The position numbers were made by a program, and so were the translations under genes. From assembly GCA_025455945.1 (NCBI GenBank), contig JALOLN010000079.1, positions 1 to 9,472 on the forward strand: a stretch of 9,472 bases of DNA, written 5' to 3'. Origin of the DNA: Actinomycetes bacterium (GTDB lineage: Bacteria; Actinomycetota; Actinomycetes; Prado026). Shown piece after piece: positions 7,459 to 9,472 of the stretch. The number at the start of each line of letters is the position of its first letter. The stretch's first letter is position 1. The notes below the pieces were generated by a model that saw nothing but the letters and a program-made list of their open reading frames with translations, was not told the DNA's origin and searched no databases.

Positions 7459-8529
7459 ATGGGACACGTCGCAGCAGGATCGGACCTCGCCTACCACCGG
7501 CTGCAGGAACGGCTGGACCGGATGCCCACCGGGGCGCCGGACTCCCCCGTCTTCCAGCGCATCCTGCGGCTGCTGTTCAGCCCAGAGGAGGCCGAGCTGG
7601 CCGCCCAGATGCCTACGATCGGGCCGCTGACGGCCATCGCCGAGCGGGTCGGCCGTACCGCCGAGGAGCTGGACCCGGTCATCACGTCGATGGCCGAGCG
7701 GGGCCTCGTCATCGACATGGAGCACCGCGGGCGGCGGTACGTCGCCCTGGCGCCCGTGGTCATCGGCTTCTTCGAGTTCACGTTCATGCGGGTGCGCGAG
7801 GACGCACCCATGCAGGAGCTGGCCGAGCTGTTCGACCAGTACCTCTTCCAGGACGGCTCGCTGGCCCACACGGTCTTCCGGGGCAGCACCCAGATCGGCC
7901 GCTCGCTGGTGCGCGAGGAGGCGCTGCCCGAGCACCCCACGGTCGAGGTGCTCGACTGGGAGCGGGCCACCCACATCGTCGGGGAGGCGCACAGCATCGC
8001 CGTGTCTCTGTGCCCGTGCCGTGAGCATGCCACTTTGCTCGGCCACGCCTGTGGCGCGCCCCTGCGCACCTGCCTGTCCTTCGGCGGCGGCGCGGACGCA
8101 CTCGTCAAAGCGGGGATCGCCGAGCGGATCACCAACGAGGAGGGCCTGGAGATCCTGAGCCAGGCCAAGGCCGCTGGCCTCGCCCAGACCGCCGACAACG
8201 TCCAGCACGGCGTGACGTACATGTGCAACTGCTGCGGCTGCTGCTGCGGGATGATGCAGGCCATCCGCCGGCACGGGCTCACCGGGGCGATCGTCTCGTC
8301 GAACTGGGTGGCCGAGGTCGACCACAACGCGTGCCGCGGCTGCAAGAAGTGCGCCAAGGCCTGCCCCGCCCAGGCGGTCACCATGGTCGACAACCACGGC
8401 AAGGGGCGATGGCTGTCGAGCGCGGCATGCTCGGCGACCTGCTGGTCGACACGCTCGACGGGGCCGGGCCGCACGCCCTCGCCCGGGCCCTGCAGATCCT
8501 CGAGCACTCCACGCCCGCCCGGGCGCTGA
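7459..8529 (+). CDS. Cysteine-rich 4Fe-4S protein with N-terminal winged-helix-like region, 3' end frameshifted
   Basis: The open frame encodes 356 aa. Residues ~30-95 look like a winged helix (LRLLFSPEEAELAAQM, then IAERVGRTAEELDPVITSMA, then a YVALAP wing). Next come CPCR (Cys185, Cys187), Cys198 and Cys205, then an extraordinary CNCCGCCCG at 256-264 with six cysteines in eight residues. A ferredoxin motif CRGCKKCAKACP follows (Cys292, 295, 298, 302). This pattern belongs to an uncharacterised family of iron-sulfur proteins usually annotated as ferredoxin or 4Fe-4S dicluster proteins; electron transfer is inferred. From residue ~317 the sequence becomes a 40-residue Ser/Pro/Arg-rich tail typical of wrong-frame GC-rich DNA. 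The expected family C-terminus appears in another frame from 8409. A second CxxCxxC motif, which I expect from memory of the family, is missing. The gene is therefore probably truncated, or the sequence has an error there. Confidence 0.8.
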   Translation: MGHVAAGSDLAYHRLQERLDRMPTGAPDSPVFQRILRLLFSPEEAELAAQMPTIGPLTAIAERVGRTAEELDPVITSMAERGLVIDMEHRGRRYVALAPVVIGFFEFTFMRVREDAPMQELAELFDQYLFQDGSLAHTVFRGSTQIGRSLVREEALPEHPTVEVLDWERATHIVGEAHSIAVSLCPCREHATLLGHACGAPLRTCLSFGGGADALVKAGIAERITNEEGLEILSQAKAAGLAQTADNVQHGVTYMCNCCGCCCGMMQAIRRHGLTGAIVSSNWVAEVDHNACRGCKKCAKACPAQAVTMVDNHGKGRWLSSAACSATCWSTRSTGPGRTPSPGPCRSSSTPRPPGR

Positions 8530-8611
8530 GGGCCATCGAGCCGCTGAACTCGGTGTTCCTGCGCGGGGTGCTCGCCGCGGCCCACGCCGTTCAGGCGCAG
8601 CAGGTCTCGCC
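8409..8611 (+). pseudogene. Displaced C-terminal fragment of the iron-sulfur protein
   Basis: In the frame starting at 8409 the translation reads MAVERGMLGDLLVD, then about 25 residues later LQILEHSTPARALRAIEPLN and FLRGVLAAAH. This amphipathic helical segment looks like the normal C-terminus of the preceding iron-sulfur family (an ERG-x-L-GDLL block, then EPL-x-S-x-FLR). It lies in the -1 frame relative to the upstream gene and directly abuts CPAQAVTMVDNHGKG. The simplest reading is an internal deletion, not a multiple of three, that removed the segment in between. Programmed -1 frameshifting near AAGGGG (8401-8406) is possible but lacks a canonical slippery heptamer. The homology is from memory of the family, not a search. 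Confidence 0.5.
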
Positions 8612-9365
8612 GCCGGCGGGCCCTGCGAGCACCACGCCCACACCGCCCACGTCGTGGTACGTCGCGACGGTGCCGACGCCGACGGGCTGCCGCGAGGTCG
8701 GTCCCGAGATCGCCGGGGTGAAGGTCTACCTCGTCCAGCAGGCGCTCGGCCTGGTCGGGCACCGCGAGCGGTACGACGACGCGACGGCGTCCGCCGTGCG
8801 GGCGTTCCAGCGGTCCCACGCGCTGCCCGTGACCGGCCGGGTGGACGTGTCGACGTGGGACGCCCTCGGCACCGGGCAGCCGTTCTGCGTCGACCGGTTC
8901 GTCGTCCAGCCCGCGCTGGCTCCCACGGCTCCGCGGGCAGCGCACGTCGCCGCCGCCGAGAGGTTCGCCGCCGCGCAGGTCGGGCTCCCGTACGTGTGGG
9001 GCGGAGCGGGGCCCGTCGGGTACGACTGCTCGGGGCTGGTCCTGCAGGCGCTGCACGCGGGCGGCGTCGTCGTCGCCGGGATCACCGTGGACCGCCACGT
9101 CGAGGTCGACTTCGCCACGGCGGCGGCGCTGTACACCGCACCCGACCTGACCCAGGCGCCGTTAGCCGAGCGCCAGCCCGGCGACCTCGTCTTCTGGGGG
9201 ACGCCGACGGTCACGCACGTCGCCCTCTATCTCGGCGACGACTGGATCGTCGAGGCGGTCCGCCCACAGCTGCGCACGGCATCGCTGTGGACCCGCGGCG
9301 ACCCGCTGCCGATGGTCGCCCGGCCCTTCCCCGCGACCCCTCCCCGCGACCCCTCCCCGCGTTGA
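8409..9365 (+). CDS. C40 (NlpC/P60) peptidoglycan peptidase with PG-binding domain, N-terminally aberrant
   Basis: The open frame from the ATG at 8409 gives 318 aa. The first ~65 residues are the displaced tail of the iron-sulfur protein. A Pro/Thr-rich linker follows (PPAGPASTTPTPPTSWYVA). A peptidoglycan-binding type 1 domain comes next, with VKVYLVQQALGL, YDDATASAVRAFQRSHALPV and VDVSTWDAL (nt ~8715-8868). The NlpC/P60 domain then shows YVWGGAGPVGYDCSGL with the catalytic Cys at nt 9027, PGDLVFWG, and HVALYLGDD with the catalytic His at nt 9216. Such enzymes cut stem peptides in the cell wall and need export. No normal signal peptide precedes the domain; the best candidate is a GTG at 8553 giving FLRGVLAAAHAVQA, which is short and lacks a Shine-Dalgarno sequence. 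The true N-terminus was probably lost. The stop codon lies inside the palindromic repeat. Confidence 0.75.
   Translation: MAVERGMLGDLLVDTLDGAGPHALARALQILEHSTPARALRAIEPLNSVFLRGVLAAAHAVQAQQVSPPAGPASTTPTPPTSWYVATVPTPTGCREVGPEIAGVKVYLVQQALGLVGHRERYDDATASAVRAFQRSHALPVTGRVDVSTWDALGTGQPFCVDRFVVQPALAPTAPRAAHVAAAERFAAAQVGLPYVWGGAGPVGYDCSGLVLQALHAGGVVVAGITVDRHVEVDFATAAALYTAPDLTQAPLAERQPGDLVFWGTPTVTHVALYLGDDWIVEAVRPQLRTASLWTRGDPLPMVARPFPATPPRDPSPR
9328..9361 (+). repeat. 13-nt tandem repeat at the 3' end of the peptidase gene
   Basis: The unit TCCCCGCGACCCC occurs at 9328-9340 and 9341-9353, and its first 8 nt recur at 9354-9361, running straight into the palindrome. Because 13 is not a multiple of three, each copy is read in a different frame, giving the Pro/Arg-rich tail ending DPSPR. 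Slippage here would alter the C-terminus. Confidence 0.8.
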
Positions 9366-9422
9366 TCAAGGACAAGGGCACCACGGTGGCGCGCGACGGT
9401 GGTGCCCTATTCCTTGATCAAC
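9361..9422. repeat. Palindromic repeat, right copy (stem-loop, probable terminator)
   Basis: A near-perfect 27-bp stem (9361-9387 with 9396-9422, three mismatches) closes on an 8-nt loop, GGCGCGCG. The outer arms are GTTGATCAAGGA and its complement. It is a same-orientation copy of the element at 30-90. The peptidase stop TGA (9363-9365) is inside the left arm, just as the PucR stop is inside the right arm of the other copy. A shorter related string, CGCGTTGATCA on minus, lies at 9443-9453. Role as bidirectional terminator or mobile palindrome is inferred. Confidence 0.88.
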
Positions 9423-9472
9423 ATTTCCTGGTCGACGTAGCGTGATCAACGCGGACCACGGGGGCGGTCAGG

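Noticed and set aside
8395..8412. Programmed -1 frameshift site at AAGGGGCG
   Set aside because: There is no canonical slippery heptamer and no clear downstream pseudoknot. The expected second iron-sulfur motif is also missing, so a deletion explains more than a slip would.

Overview
The window is very GC-rich, with the strong G/C third-position bias of an actinobacterium, and the gene set (PucR regulator, GabT, agmatinase-family enzyme, C40 peptidase) fits that. The style resembles Geodermatophilaceae-type soil actinobacteria. That placement is an impression from protein style and the palindromic repeats, not a database result.

Layout from left to right: a palindromic repeat (30-90); a PucR-family regulator on the minus strand (86-1603); a 4-aminobutyrate aminotransferase on plus (1729-3099); a saccharopine-dehydrogenase-family oxidoreductase on minus (3116-4360); an APC-family amino acid/polyamine permease on plus (4507-6285); an agmatinase/guanidinobutyrase-type ureohydrolase on minus (6296-7324); a cysteine-rich iron-sulfur protein with an N-terminal winged-helix-like region on plus (7459-8529), whose 3' part is out of frame; a C40 (NlpC/P60) peptidase reading frame on plus (8409-9365), which opens with the displaced C-terminus of the iron-sulfur protein; and a second copy of the palindromic repeat (9361-9422). 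There is no gene-free stretch longer than about 150 bases.

Functionally this looks like a nitrogen-scavenging cluster for guanidino compounds, polyamines and GABA. The permease would import an amino acid, amine or guanidino acid. The ureohydrolase would release urea from agmatine or 4-guanidinobutyrate, and GabT would move the amino group of the resulting GABA (or a related omega-amino acid) to 2-oxoglutarate. PucR is the obvious candidate regulator. The saccharopine-dehydrogenase-like enzyme and the iron-sulfur protein have no assigned step. Succinate-semialdehyde dehydrogenase and putrescine-oxidising genes are not in the window.

Three things stand out. First, the six cluster genes alternate strand perfectly, giving three divergent promoter regions of 125-146 bp and two very tight convergent junctions. 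Second, the two long palindromes at the window edges each supply the TGA stop codon of the adjacent gene. Third, the iron-sulfur gene appears to have suffered an internal deletion or frameshift, and its tail is joined in frame to a cell-wall hydrolase that lacks a clear signal peptide.
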